Below, piece after piece: positions 31,747 to 38,856 of a DNA stretch of 48,795 nucleotides. Location: NCBI GenBank assembly GCA_900768265.1, contig CAAGCF010000015.1, forward strand, positions 1-48,795, read 5' to 3'. The notes beneath the pieces were generated by a model that searched no databases, was not told the DNA's origin, and saw only the letters and a program-made list of their open reading frames with translations. The DNA comes from an uncultured Collinsella sp. Lineage in GTDB: Bacteria; Actinomycetota; Coriobacteriia; Coriobacteriales; Coriobacteriaceae. Positions within the stretch are counted from its first letter, which is position 1; each line of letters opens with the position of its first letter. The translations under genes and the position numbers were made by a program.

Positions 31747-32169
31747 CTAACTCACCGTTTCCTCGCCAAAGCGGTACAGCTCTTCATTGACCTTTTGGAG
31801 GCTACAGCCACGGTCGATGCAAAAGATAATGATTGCATCGCGACGGTCCTTGCAGTTGAGGACGCTCACTCCGGCAGCCGTCAGGGCGCGGTTGGTCTCT
31901 TTCATCGACAGCGCCATTGCAAAGGCAATCTGCAGCACCTTATTGCGGCTCGGATTGCGCGAACCGGTAAAGATCTGATAGCCAAAGGTCTCGTTGAGGT
32001 CGGCCATACGCACCACGCGCGAACGCTCGAGCCCCTTCTCTTGCAGCAACTGCTTTAAATAATCAGAAAGCGACGGGGCGGCAAAGTCGTGTTCCTTGAT
32101 ATAGCCATCGATACTCGGCGCATCAAGGAGCTCGTTGAGCAACTCGTCCGTCAGCTTTTTATCGGGCAT
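31747..32169 (-). CDS. XRE-like helix-turn-helix protein paired with kinase
   Basis: A 140-residue protein with a Cro/C1-like helix-turn-helix in its middle (SLSDYLKQLLQEKGLERSRVVRMADLN, GSRNPSRNKVLQIAFAM, about 32-90) and a C-terminal helical part (about 95-140). It has no membrane helix. It lies directly upstream of the Ser/Thr kinase on the same strand, so it may be the kinase substrate or an effector; this is inference from context. The ATG at 32169 precedes the conserved region. Its target genes are unknown; the divergently placed hydrolase or downstream genes are candidates. Confidence 0.65.
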   Translation of the reverse strand: MPDKKLTDELLNELLDAPSIDGYIKEHDFAAPSLSDYLKQLLQEKGLERSRVVRMADLNETFGYQIFTGSRNPSRNKVLQIAFAMALSMKETNRALTAAGVSVLNCKDRRDAIIIFCIDRGCSLQKVNEELYRFGEETVS

Positions 32170-32208
32170 GCGGCTTCACCTCCCCATGCGGTCAACAACG
32201 GCAACAAG

Positions 32209-32754
32209 CTAGGCGAGCACCCAGCTCGCAGTCGCGGACTTATCAAACACGTTGGCAAAATAGAGAGCCTTCTTGATGTCACCATCAAAGTAGATATTGC
32301 CCGCCACGGAGCCACCAGCGGCAAGGGTGCCAGACTGCAGCTCATCGGAGCCCTCGCTGTAGTAACCCTGATTCTGTTGAGCGCCGTTGGCGTCCTCGCC
32401 CTTCCAGTCGTAGATATTGTAATCTGCGCCCTCATCGCCATTGTTGACGTACGTGACGTGAATACCCGTCATGGTCGAACCGTCATAATTTGTGAGACCG
32501 GGCTGGACGGAATCAACGACGACGGAAAGGCCAGCAGTCGTGGTCACCGTCGTGCCAACAGTCAGGTCAGTCGTAGGCTGCTCTTCCTTCTTCGTCTCTT
32601 CCTTCTTGTCGCCATCGCCGGCATCCTCGGTGACGGTTGCCTTATCGCTACCGCAACCGGCAAGAAGACTGGCAGTCCCCAAGGCAACAGTGGCGAATGC
32701 GCCAAGTGCAGCGCGACGGCTCAGCAGCACTTCGTTTTCGAGCTTTTTCATCAT
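32209..32754 (-). CDS. Lipoprotein with DUF4352-like domain
   Basis: A 181-residue exported lipoprotein. The N-terminus has an arginine pair (SRRAALGAF), a hydrophobic stretch and a lipobox LLAGC (about residue 30-34), so the Cys should be lipidated; the twin-Arg suggests possible Tat export. A charged Lys/Glu/Thr linker (about 38-65) precedes a beta-sandwich domain (TVTTTAGLSVVVDSVQPG ... IHVTYVNNGDE) similar to DUF4352/telokin-like domains that bind ligands or partners at the cell surface. The start is 32754 or 32751; GGAAGG precedes both and is buried in a 14-bp hairpin. Confidence 0.7.
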   Translation of the reverse strand: MMKKLENEVLLSRRAALGAFATVALGTASLLAGCGSDKATVTEDAGDGDKKEETKKEEQPTTDLTVGTTVTTTAGLSVVVDSVQPGLTNYDGSTMTGIHVTYVNNGDEGADYNIYDWKGEDANGAQQNQGYYSEGSDELQSGTLAAGGSVAGNIYFDGDIKKALYFANVFDKSATASWVLA

Positions 32755-32756
32755 GC

Positions 32757-32810
32757 ATCCTTCCTACGATCCGGCTACTGCGCCGGCACACAGCACATCG
32801 TAGGAAGGAT
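32757..32810 (-). promoter_or_regulatory. Hairpin sequestering the lipoprotein ribosome-binding site
   Basis: A perfect 14-bp inverted repeat (32757-32770 with 32797-32810), the loop containing a further CCGG/CCGG pairing. On the mRNA the 3' arm holds AGGAAGGAT, the ribosome-binding site, four to seven bases before the start. Confidence 0.6.
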
Positions 32811-32915
32811 TGAACTTGAATTCATTAGCTGTGAGCTAAAGTTGCGATAAACGGCCAATGCAGTTATCCGAACGCCGAGCAAACGCACTTTGCGCGACCG
32901 TCTGCTGGCAGCGCA

Positions 32916-33239
32916 TCAACCCACCGTGACGGATTCCCCGGTAAAGGCACCGATCATCAACAGGGCAAAGAACACCAGGTAGCTGACACTCAGCGGGTAC
33001 GCAATGATCAAGAAGACGACCCATCCTACATTGGTCTTACCGTCGGCGCGGCGATGCTCGCGAGAACGGCACAGCCAGACCGTCACGCCAATGGCCACAA
33101 TCAGCAGCACGAGCGCCGCCGCGGCCAGTCCAGCAAGCGCAAACATCACGCCAATGCTCACAGCAATAACCGGGAGCAGCAGCAAGCCGCACCCGCACCC
33201 ACCCGGACTATATACGGAAGACTGTCGGCGTCGTTCCAT
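32916..33239 (-). CDS. Small membrane protein, unknown
   Basis: A 107-residue protein: a polar N-terminus with a Cys/Gly patch (GGCGCG, about 14), a long hydrophobic stretch that can form two helices (about 20-56), a basic cytosolic loop (CRSREHRRADGKTN) and a third helix (about 72-97). No family recognised. The ATG at 33239 has GGAG five bases upstream; an alternative GTG at 33245 overlaps the stop of the M20 gene as GTGA. It is probably co-transcribed and translationally coupled with that gene. Confidence 0.6.
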   Translation of the reverse strand: MERRRQSSVYSPGGCGCGLLLLPVIAVSIGVMFALAGLAAAALVLLIVAIGVTVWLCRSREHRRADGKTNVGWVVFLIIAYPLSVSYLVFFALLMIGAFTGESVTVG

Positions 33240-33241
33240 CG

Positions 33242-34429
33242 TCACTCCAAGTTAAGCAATCGTTTGTAGACATCGAGACCTTTGAGCAGGATTTCCTCGT
33301 CAAAGAGCATGGTATCAGTATGCAGGGCACTCGTGGCATAGGCGGAGCAGCCATCGGCGTCGATCGGGTTTTCTTGCCCCTCTGGTACACCCGCGCCCAG
33401 CAAGAAGAACACGCCTGGCAGATAGCGCTGATAGAAGGCGAAATCCTCGGCAATCAGCAGCGGCTCGTCCACGAGCTGTAACTCGGGCAGAGCAGGCGCG
33501 ATTCGGGCAAATAGCTCGGGGTCGTTGTCGACCGGCGGATAGCCCTCGGCAAAGTCGAGATCGTACGTACAGCCTGTTGCGGCGCAGGCCTCGTCCAACA
33601 CGCGGCGAACGCCCTCGCGCGCACGGTCGAACATACCGTCCGTAAATACGCGCAGGCTGCCAGCCACATGGGCCTCCCCCGCCACCGCATTGCAGACGGT
33701 GCCGGCCTGCAGCAGGCCGAACTTACCAATGCAGGGCTCGTCAGCACCCAATTCGTCCATCAGCTCGCGCTCGGCAACCAAAAACTTCGCTGCCGCCAAC
33801 GCGGCATCGTGCGATTCCTCGACTGGAACGCCGTAGGTCTTGGCGATATGGATGCTCGCGCCATGGATATGAATGTGCGTCTCGCTTGAGCGCGCCAGCA
33901 GCGGACCGGAACAGCTCGCCAACGTGCCGGCGGGCAAATCGGGCCATACGTGGAAGCCAAAGATGCGATCCGCCCCGTAGCGCTCGAATACGCCGCTCTC
34001 ACACACCGTCTTGGCGCCACCGGTCGTTTCCTCGGCCGGCTGAAACACAAAGAGCACGTTGCGCTTGATGGCACCCGGCTGCTCACGAATCGTGCGATCG
34101 ACATACGTCGCGGCGGCAAGCACCATGGCCATGTGACCGTCGTGACCGCACGCATGCATCTTACCGGGATGCGTCGAGGCAAAGGCCGCGCCCGTTGCCT
34201 CCGCGATGGGCAGGGCGTCCATGTCGGCGCGAAGCGCCGTGGCATGCGCGGCGCCCGTGCCGGCATCGAAGAAAGCGCAGACGCAGCTGGGGCACGGATG
34301 GGTCACCTCGCAGGCGAGCGGAGCGAGCGCGCCCTCGATATAGGCGATGGTTTGAGGAAGATCGAAATCGAGCTCCGGAATGCGATGCAGGTCGCGCCGA
34401 TAGCGACGAAGTTCTTGGAGCTCGGTCAT
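33242..34429 (-). CDS. M20 family amidohydrolase, candidate N-acetyldiaminopimelate deacetylase
   Basis: A 395-residue M20D-type metallohydrolase. The start is typical (LRRYRRDLHRIPELDFD), followed by RADMDALPI and the metal-binding HACGHDGHMAM (about 98), VFQPAEETTGGA (about 130) and GFHVWPDLPAG (about 158). Family members deacylate N-acyl amino acids; in the acetylase branch of lysine synthesis this step removes acetate from N-acetyl-LL-diaminopimelate. Its position next to, and divergent from, lysA-dapA-dapB-dapH with an N-acetyltransferase makes that role plausible, but it is inferred. The ATG at 34429 has AAGGA upstream. Confidence 0.8.
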   Translation of the reverse strand: MTELQELRRYRRDLHRIPELDFDLPQTIAYIEGALAPLACEVTHPCPSCVCAFFDAGTGAAHATALRADMDALPIAEATGAAFASTHPGKMHACGHDGHMAMVLAAATYVDRTIREQPGAIKRNVLFVFQPAEETTGGAKTVCESGVFERYGADRIFGFHVWPDLPAGTLASCSGPLLARSSETHIHIHGASIHIAKTYGVPVEESHDAALAAAKFLVAERELMDELGADEPCIGKFGLLQAGTVCNAVAGEAHVAGSLRVFTDGMFDRAREGVRRVLDEACAATGCTYDLDFAEGYPPVDNDPELFARIAPALPELQLVDEPLLIAEDFAFYQRYLPGVFFLLGAGVPEGQENPIDADGCSAYATSALHTDTMLFDEEILLKGLDVYKRLLNLE

Positions 34430-34542
34430 AAAGGATCCTTTCATGGGGGGCATATCCATTCACACAATATTGTGACGCAGGATTGTGGCACCCTTGTTTC
34501 TAGCATATCCCTGCATTTTTTAAACGTTATATACGAATGCTC

Positions 34543-34571
34543 TTGTTTGGTAAAGTGCAACGTGGTAGGGT
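34543..34571 (+). promoter_or_regulatory. Candidate promoter of the lysine operon
   Basis: TTGTTT (34543-34548), a 17-base spacer and TAGGGT (34566-34571). The predicted start lies just before the riboswitch P1 stem. Confidence 0.5.
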
Positions 34572-34579
34572 CGTTACCA

Positions 34580-34745
34580 CTTGATAGAGGCGCGGGCACG
34601 AAGAGCCGCGGGCGAGTCGGCAGACTTTGACCCTGCGGGGAGGCGAAACCCGCCGAACTGGGCATTTCGGGCACGAACAGCCTGGTGGGCCTGCGGGAAA
34701 CACCCGCAGGACTGTCTGCAGCAATGCGGGAGCGCTATCCGGACA
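34580..34745 (+). ncRNA. Lysine riboswitch (L box)
   Basis: Conserved L-box features appear in order: TTGATAGAGGCGCG at the 5' side, AAGAGCC, GGGGAGGCGAAACCCGCCGAA in the centre (broken here as GGGGAGGCGAAA then CCCGCCGAA), GGACTGTCTGC, and GGGAGCGCTATCC closing the aptamer. GATAG (34583-34587) and CTATC (34735-34739) form P1. It should sense lysine and turn down the lysA-dapA-dapB-dapH operon. Confidence 0.9.
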
Positions 34746-34797
34746 TTGGGTCCACGTTATGCGGATTCGATGCGCAGATGGCGCCGTCTGGATAGCG
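34733..34797 (+). promoter_or_regulatory. Riboswitch expression platform before lysA
   Basis: The P1 3' strand CGCTATCCGGAC (34733-34744) can instead pair with GTCTGGATAGCG (34786-34797), next to GAGG and 14 bases before the lysA start. No T tract is seen, so control is probably on translation. Confidence 0.55.
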
Positions 34798-34810
34798 AGG
34801 TTTACGGGAC

Positions 34811-37120
34811 ATGGCATTGACCCCCAACGAGGCATATGCGGCAAAGCAGCCGTTTGTGGACAAGGAGACGCTCGAGCATATCGTCGAGCAGTTCCCCACG
34901 CCATTTCATCTATACGACGAGGCGGGCATCCGCCGCAACATGCAAGAAGTGCGCGACGCCTTCGCATGGAACCCGGGCTTTAAGGAATACTTTGCCGTCA
35001 AGGCCAATCCCAACCCGGCGCTCATCTCCATTCTCAACGAATACGGCTGCGGCTGCGATTGTTCGAGCTATACCGAGCTCATGATCGCCCGCTCACTGGG
35101 TATCACCGGCCACGACATCATGTTCTCGTCTAACGACACGCCGGCGGCGGACTTTGCCCTTGCAGATAAACTGGGCGCCATCGTCAACTTTGACGACATA
35201 AGCCACATCGAGTTCTTTGAGCGCGTCGCGGGCCCCATCCCCAAGACGGTAAGCTGCCGTTTTAACCCGGGCGGCCTGTTCCAGCTCTCCAACGGCATCA
35301 TGGACAACCCGGGCGACTCCAAGTACGGCATGACCACCGAACAACTCTTCGAGGCTTTCCGCATGCTCAAGGCCAAGGGCGCCGAGAATTTTGGCATCCA
35401 TGCCTTCCTTGCCAGTAATACCGTCACTAACGACTACTATCCCAAGCTCGCACGCATCCTCTTTGAACTTGCCGTGCGCCTGGAGCGTGAAGCGGGCGCA
35501 CATGTCGCCTTTATCAATCTGTCCGGCGGTGTGGGTATCCCCTACCTGCCCGAGCAGCAGGCTAACGACATCCACGCCATCGGCGAAGGCGTACACGCAG
35601 CCTACGACGAGATTCTGGTCCCCGCCGGCATGGGCGATGTGGCGATCTGCACCGAGATGGGTCGTTTTATGATGGGGCCCTACGGCTGCCTGGTGACCAA
35701 GGCCATCCATGAGAAGCAGATCTACAAGAACTATATCGGTGTCGATGCAAGCGCCGTCGATCTGATCCGCCCCGCCATGTATGGCGCCTACCACCACATT
35801 ACGGTGATGGGACAGCCGGGTGGCGCCGACAAGACTGCAGCACCGGTCACGAACACGTATGACATCACGGGCAACTTATGCGAGAACAACGATAAGTTCG
35901 CTATCGACCGCGAGCTGCCGCAGATCGACATGGGTGATGTGCTCGTGATCCACGATACCGGCGCGCATGGCTACTCCATGGGCTACAACTACAACGGCCG
36001 TCTGCGCTCCGCCGAGGTCCTGCTGCGCCCCGACGGCTCGGCAGATCTCATTCGTCGCGCCGAGCGCCCGGGCGACTACTTTGCCACGCTCGACGTGCTG
36101 CCGTGCGGCCGCGAGCTGCTGGCCAAATCGCGTGCCGAAAGCGCCCGCCGTCGCGCCCAGGACGAGCGCCTGGCCGTCGCCGCTCAGTGGAACAAGCACA
36201 TCCAGATCGCGGAAGCGAAGGAGAATAACATGGACATCCGTAATCTCGAGGGTTCAATCGTCGCCCTCGTCACGCCGTTTAAAAAGGACGGCAGCGTCGA
36301 CTTTGACGCACTCGAACGCCTTATCGATTTCCACCTGCAAAACGGCACTGACGCTATCCTCACCCTGGGCACCACCGGTGAGAGTGCCACGATGACCGAT
36401 GACGAAGACAACTCCGTTGTCGCCGCCGTGGTCAAGCAGGTTGCAGGCCGCGTCCCCGTCATTGCCGGCTCGGGCTCTAACTCCACGCAGACCATGCTCA
36501 CCAAGTCGCTCACCTATCAAGGCCTGGGAGCCGACGGCCTGCTGCTCATTACCCCCTACTACAACAAGTCCAACGAGGAGGGCATCTACCAACACTTTAA
36601 GACCGTAGCGGATGCTGTGGACATCCCCTGCATCCTGTACAACATCCCCGGCCGCTGCGGCTGCGGCATCAGCGAGCGCAACGTGGAGCGCTTGGCCGCG
36701 CACCCCAACATCATGGGTATTAAGGAAGCCTCGGGCAACGTCGCCTACGCGGCCAAGATCGCCCACCTGCTGTCCGATGACTTCCGTATGTACTCGGGCG
36801 AAGACGCGCTCACCGTGCCGCTCATGAGCCTGGGCGCCTCGGGCACCATCAGCGTGTGGGCAGACATTCAGCCGCAGCTCGTGCACGACATGTGCCGCGC
36901 CTATCTGGACGGTGACGTGGAGCGCGCCCGCGATATCCAGATTGCCGGCCAGCCGCTCATCAACGCCCTCTTTAGCGAGGTCAACCCCATCCCCGTCAAG
37001 GAAGCACTCGCCCAGATGGGTATGATCGAAGCCAACTACCGCATGCCGCTGTGCCCCATGGCAGACGACACGCGTTCCGCACTTACCGATGCTCTGAAGG
37101 GAGCTGGTCTGCTTGATTAA
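34811..37120 (+). CDS. lysA-dapA: Diaminopimelate decarboxylase fused in frame to DapA
   Basis: One uninterrupted 769-codon frame. Residues 1-473 form a diaminopimelate decarboxylase (meso-DAP to lysine): the PLP Lys in YFAVKANPNP (about 60), an HxF-type HAFLAS segment, LSGGVGIPY, and CENNDKFA (about 358) with the conserved Cys-Glu. Residues 474-769 form a full DapA. No stop codon separates them; the joint reads AEAKENN then Met, and AAGGAG with an ATG six bases later still marks a separate dapA start. Either a real bifunctional protein exists, with additional free DapA, or one base was lost or gained. The ATG at 34811 lies downstream of a lysine riboswitch. Confidence 0.85.
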   Translation: MALTPNEAYAAKQPFVDKETLEHIVEQFPTPFHLYDEAGIRRNMQEVRDAFAWNPGFKEYFAVKANPNPALISILNEYGCGCDCSSYTELMIARSLGITGHDIMFSSNDTPAADFALADKLGAIVNFDDISHIEFFERVAGPIPKTVSCRFNPGGLFQLSNGIMDNPGDSKYGMTTEQLFEAFRMLKAKGAENFGIHAFLASNTVTNDYYPKLARILFELAVRLEREAGAHVAFINLSGGVGIPYLPEQQANDIHAIGEGVHAAYDEILVPAGMGDVAICTEMGRFMMGPYGCLVTKAIHEKQIYKNYIGVDASAVDLIRPAMYGAYHHITVMGQPGGADKTAAPVTNTYDITGNLCENNDKFAIDRELPQIDMGDVLVIHDTGAHGYSMGYNYNGRLRSAEVLLRPDGSADLIRRAERPGDYFATLDVLPCGRELLAKSRAESARRRAQDERLAVAAQWNKHIQIAEAKENNMDIRNLEGSIVALVTPFKKDGSVDFDALERLIDFHLQNGTDAILTLGTTGESATMTDDEDNSVVAAVVKQVAGRVPVIAGSGSNSTQTMLTKSLTYQGLGADGLLLITPYYNKSNEEGIYQHFKTVADAVDIPCILYNIPGRCGCGISERNVERLAAHPNIMGIKEASGNVAYAAKIAHLLSDDFRMYSGEDALTVPLMSLGASGTISVWADIQPQLVHDMCRAYLDGDVERARDIQIAGQPLINALFSEVNPIPVKEALAQMGMIEANYRMPLCPMADDTRSALTDALKGAGLLD
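36230..37120 (+). CDS. dapA: 4-hydroxy-tetrahydrodipicolinate synthase, internal start
   Basis: The 296-residue DapA unit, which condenses pyruvate and aspartate semialdehyde, the first committed step to diaminopimelate and lysine. Key residues are visible: GTTGESATM (about 44), YNIPGRCG (about 134) with the catalytic Tyr and Arg, and the Schiff-base Lys in GIKEASG (about 162). AAGGAG six bases before the ATG and typical family length suggest it is also made as a free protein even though the frame is open from lysA. Its stop overlaps the dapB start by eight bases. Confidence 0.85.
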   Translation: MDIRNLEGSIVALVTPFKKDGSVDFDALERLIDFHLQNGTDAILTLGTTGESATMTDDEDNSVVAAVVKQVAGRVPVIAGSGSNSTQTMLTKSLTYQGLGADGLLLITPYYNKSNEEGIYQHFKTVADAVDIPCILYNIPGRCGCGISERNVERLAAHPNIMGIKEASGNVAYAAKIAHLLSDDFRMYSGEDALTVPLMSLGASGTISVWADIQPQLVHDMCRAYLDGDVERARDIQIAGQPLINALFSEVNPIPVKEALAQMGMIEANYRMPLCPMADDTRSALTDALKGAGLLD

Positions 37121-37853
37121 GACCGTCATTATGGGAACGGGCCGCATGGGCTCGCTCATCCACACTACCGCCGAGGGCATTGTCAACGCCGCTGGAGAGC
37201 CCGTTTTTGATATCGTGGCCCAGATCGGTTTTGACCTGTCCGAGCTCGAGAGCGCCCCGGCAGCCGACGTCATCATCGACTTCTCGAACGTCGTGACCTT
37301 CGATGCCGTCGTCGCCTATGTCGAGCGCACGGGCGCGGCGTTGGTCTCGGGCACCACAGGCTACACCCCCGAGCAGATGGACCGCCTGCGTGAGCTGGGC
37401 CAGAACGCCCGCGTTATGCACTCGGGCAATTACTCCATCGGCATCGCAGCCCTGCGTCATCTGGTAGCACAGGCCACGCGCGAGCTGCCCGGCTTTGACT
37501 GCGAAATCGTCGAGACGCACCATAACCAAAAAGTCGATGCCCCCAGCGGCACCGCAAAGCTGCTGCTCGACGCCGTCGTCGAAGCCGAGCCCGAGGCAGG
37601 CTACCACCCCGTCTATGGCCGCGAGGGCATGTGCGGAGCGCGCGACCCCAAGGAAATCGGCATGCACTCGCTGCGCGGCGGCACCGTAGCCGGCGTGCAC
37701 GAGGTAAGCTTTTTCGGCCAGGACGAGGAAGTCACGCTTAGCCATCGCGCCACGAGCCGCCAGATCTTTGTCAACGGTGCTCTGGCCGCCGCCCAAAAGC
37801 TCGTCGTCCGCGACCCCGGCTTCTACACCTTCGACCAGGTCATGTTCGCCTAA
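37113..37853 (+). CDS. dapB: 4-hydroxy-tetrahydrodipicolinate reductase
   Basis: A 246-residue NAD(P)H-dependent reductase, the second step of diaminopimelate synthesis. The nucleotide-binding MGTGRMGSLIH lies at the N-terminus; the catalytic region ETHHNQKVDAPSGTAKLL (about 130) and the C-terminal LSHRATSRQIFVNGAL are intact. It starts with TTG at 37113, inside the end of dapA, with GGAG about nine bases upstream; no better start exists because the nucleotide-binding strand begins at once. Coupled translation with dapA is likely. Confidence 0.92.
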   Translation: MIKTVIMGTGRMGSLIHTTAEGIVNAAGEPVFDIVAQIGFDLSELESAPAADVIIDFSNVVTFDAVVAYVERTGAALVSGTTGYTPEQMDRLRELGQNARVMHSGNYSIGIAALRHLVAQATRELPGFDCEIVETHHNQKVDAPSGTAKLLLDAVVEAEPEAGYHPVYGREGMCGARDPKEIGMHSLRGGTVAGVHEVSFFGQDEEVTLSHRATSRQIFVNGALAAAQKLVVRDPGFYTFDQVMFA

Positions 37854-37892
37854 CCAGCTATCTACCGTACCCACGCAAAGGAGAAACAGCAT

Positions 37893-38612
37893 ATGAGTAA
37901 CGCAGCCGAGATGGATGCCCAGGAGATTATCAATTACATCGCCACCGCGCCCAAAAAGACGCCCGTCAAGCTGTATGTGCGCGAGAAGCCCGGCATGAAG
38001 GTTGCCTGGGGCGATGCGCACGTCTACGGCGGCCGTCGTGGCAAGACCGTCTTTGGCGATTGGGATGAGCTCAAGGCCATCCTCGATGCCAATGCGAACT
38101 CCATCGACTACTACGACGTCGAGAATGACTGCCGCAACTCCGCCGTCCCCATGCTCGACCTTAAGGGCATCAACGCCCGCATCGAGCCGGGCGCGATCAT
38201 CCGCGACCGCGTCGAGATCGGCGACCGCGCCGTCATCATGATGGGCGCCATCATCAACATCGGCTCCGTTATCGGCGAGGGCTCTATGATTGATATGGGC
38301 GCCGTCCTGGGCGGCCGCGCAACCGTGGGCAAGAACTGCCATATCGGCGCCGGCACCGTGCTGGCAGGCGTTGTGGAGCCCGCAAGCGCCACGCCCGTCA
38401 TCATCGAGGACGATGTCATGATTGGCGCCAACGCCGTGGTCCTGGAGGGCGTGCGCGTGGGCAAGGGTGCTGTCGTTGCCGCCGGCGCCGTGTGCGTCGA
38501 GGACGTCCCCGCCGGCGCCGTCGTGGCCGGTGTTCCCGCTCGCGTCATCAAGATGCGCGACGCCCAGACCGACAGCAAGACCGGCCTGGAAGAGGGTTTA
38601 CGTCAACTGTAG
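37893..38612 (+). CDS. dapH: Tetrahydrodipicolinate N-acetyltransferase
   Basis: A 239-residue acetyltransferase that adds an acetyl group to tetrahydrodipicolinate, which defines the acetylase branch of lysine synthesis. An N-terminal region (about 1-90) resembles the DapH N domain; from about 95 the hexapeptide repeats of a left-handed beta-helix follow (IGDRAVIMMGAIINIG, VGKNCHIGAGTVLAG, IGANAVVLEG), ending in the usual AGVPARVIK. The ATG at 37893 has AAGGAG upstream. The stop codon lies one base before the first hairpin of family 1 copy B. Confidence 0.93.
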   Translation: MSNAAEMDAQEIINYIATAPKKTPVKLYVREKPGMKVAWGDAHVYGGRRGKTVFGDWDELKAILDANANSIDYYDVENDCRNSAVPMLDLKGINARIEPGAIIRDRVEIGDRAVIMMGAIINIGSVIGEGSMIDMGAVLGGRATVGKNCHIGAGTVLAGVVEPASATPVIIEDDVMIGANAVVLEGVRVGKGAVVAAGAVCVEDVPAGAVVAGVPARVIKMRDAQTDSKTGLEEGLRQL

Positions 38613-38760
38613 GGTTACGCGGTTTTGACAAACCGCGTAACTAGCCGACGCTGCAAACGCCCCAGAGCGGCAATCTGACGTTCAATCGTCGGGCATGACC
38701 GAAAGGTCAATGCCCTCCTCTTTCACGTCACCTTGCTCGCTCTGGGGCGTTTTCGCTGAC
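38613..38760 (+). repeat. Family 1 nested hairpin repeat, copy B
   Basis: The 28-nt hairpin (38614-38641) starts one base after the dapH stop. Then GACGCTGC, outer arms AAACGCCCCAGAGCG (38654-38668) and CGCTCTGGGGCGTTT (38738-38752), conserved inner strands with TGACGTTCAATCG and CTCTTTCACGTCACC, and an inner hairpin GGGCATGACC-GAAA-GGTCAATGCCC. It has the same layout as copy A, but outer-arm bases differ by compensatory changes and the inner hairpin is replaced. Confidence 0.8.
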
Positions 38761-38797
38761 TTATGCTCAACCTGTGGGGCAATTCAGCCCTAAACAA

Positions 38798-38829
38798 GAA
38801 GGCCGAGGCCCCAAGGAGCTTCGGCCTTC
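38798..38829. terminator. Terminator between dapH and the nucleoid protein gene
   Basis: GAAGGCCGA pairs with TCGGCCTTC around a partly paired loop; convergent genes lie on both sides. It lies beyond family 1 copy B, so that element is probably transcribed. Confidence 0.65.
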
Positions 38830-38856
38830 GCTTTCTCGCTGCAGGCGTAACGCAAC

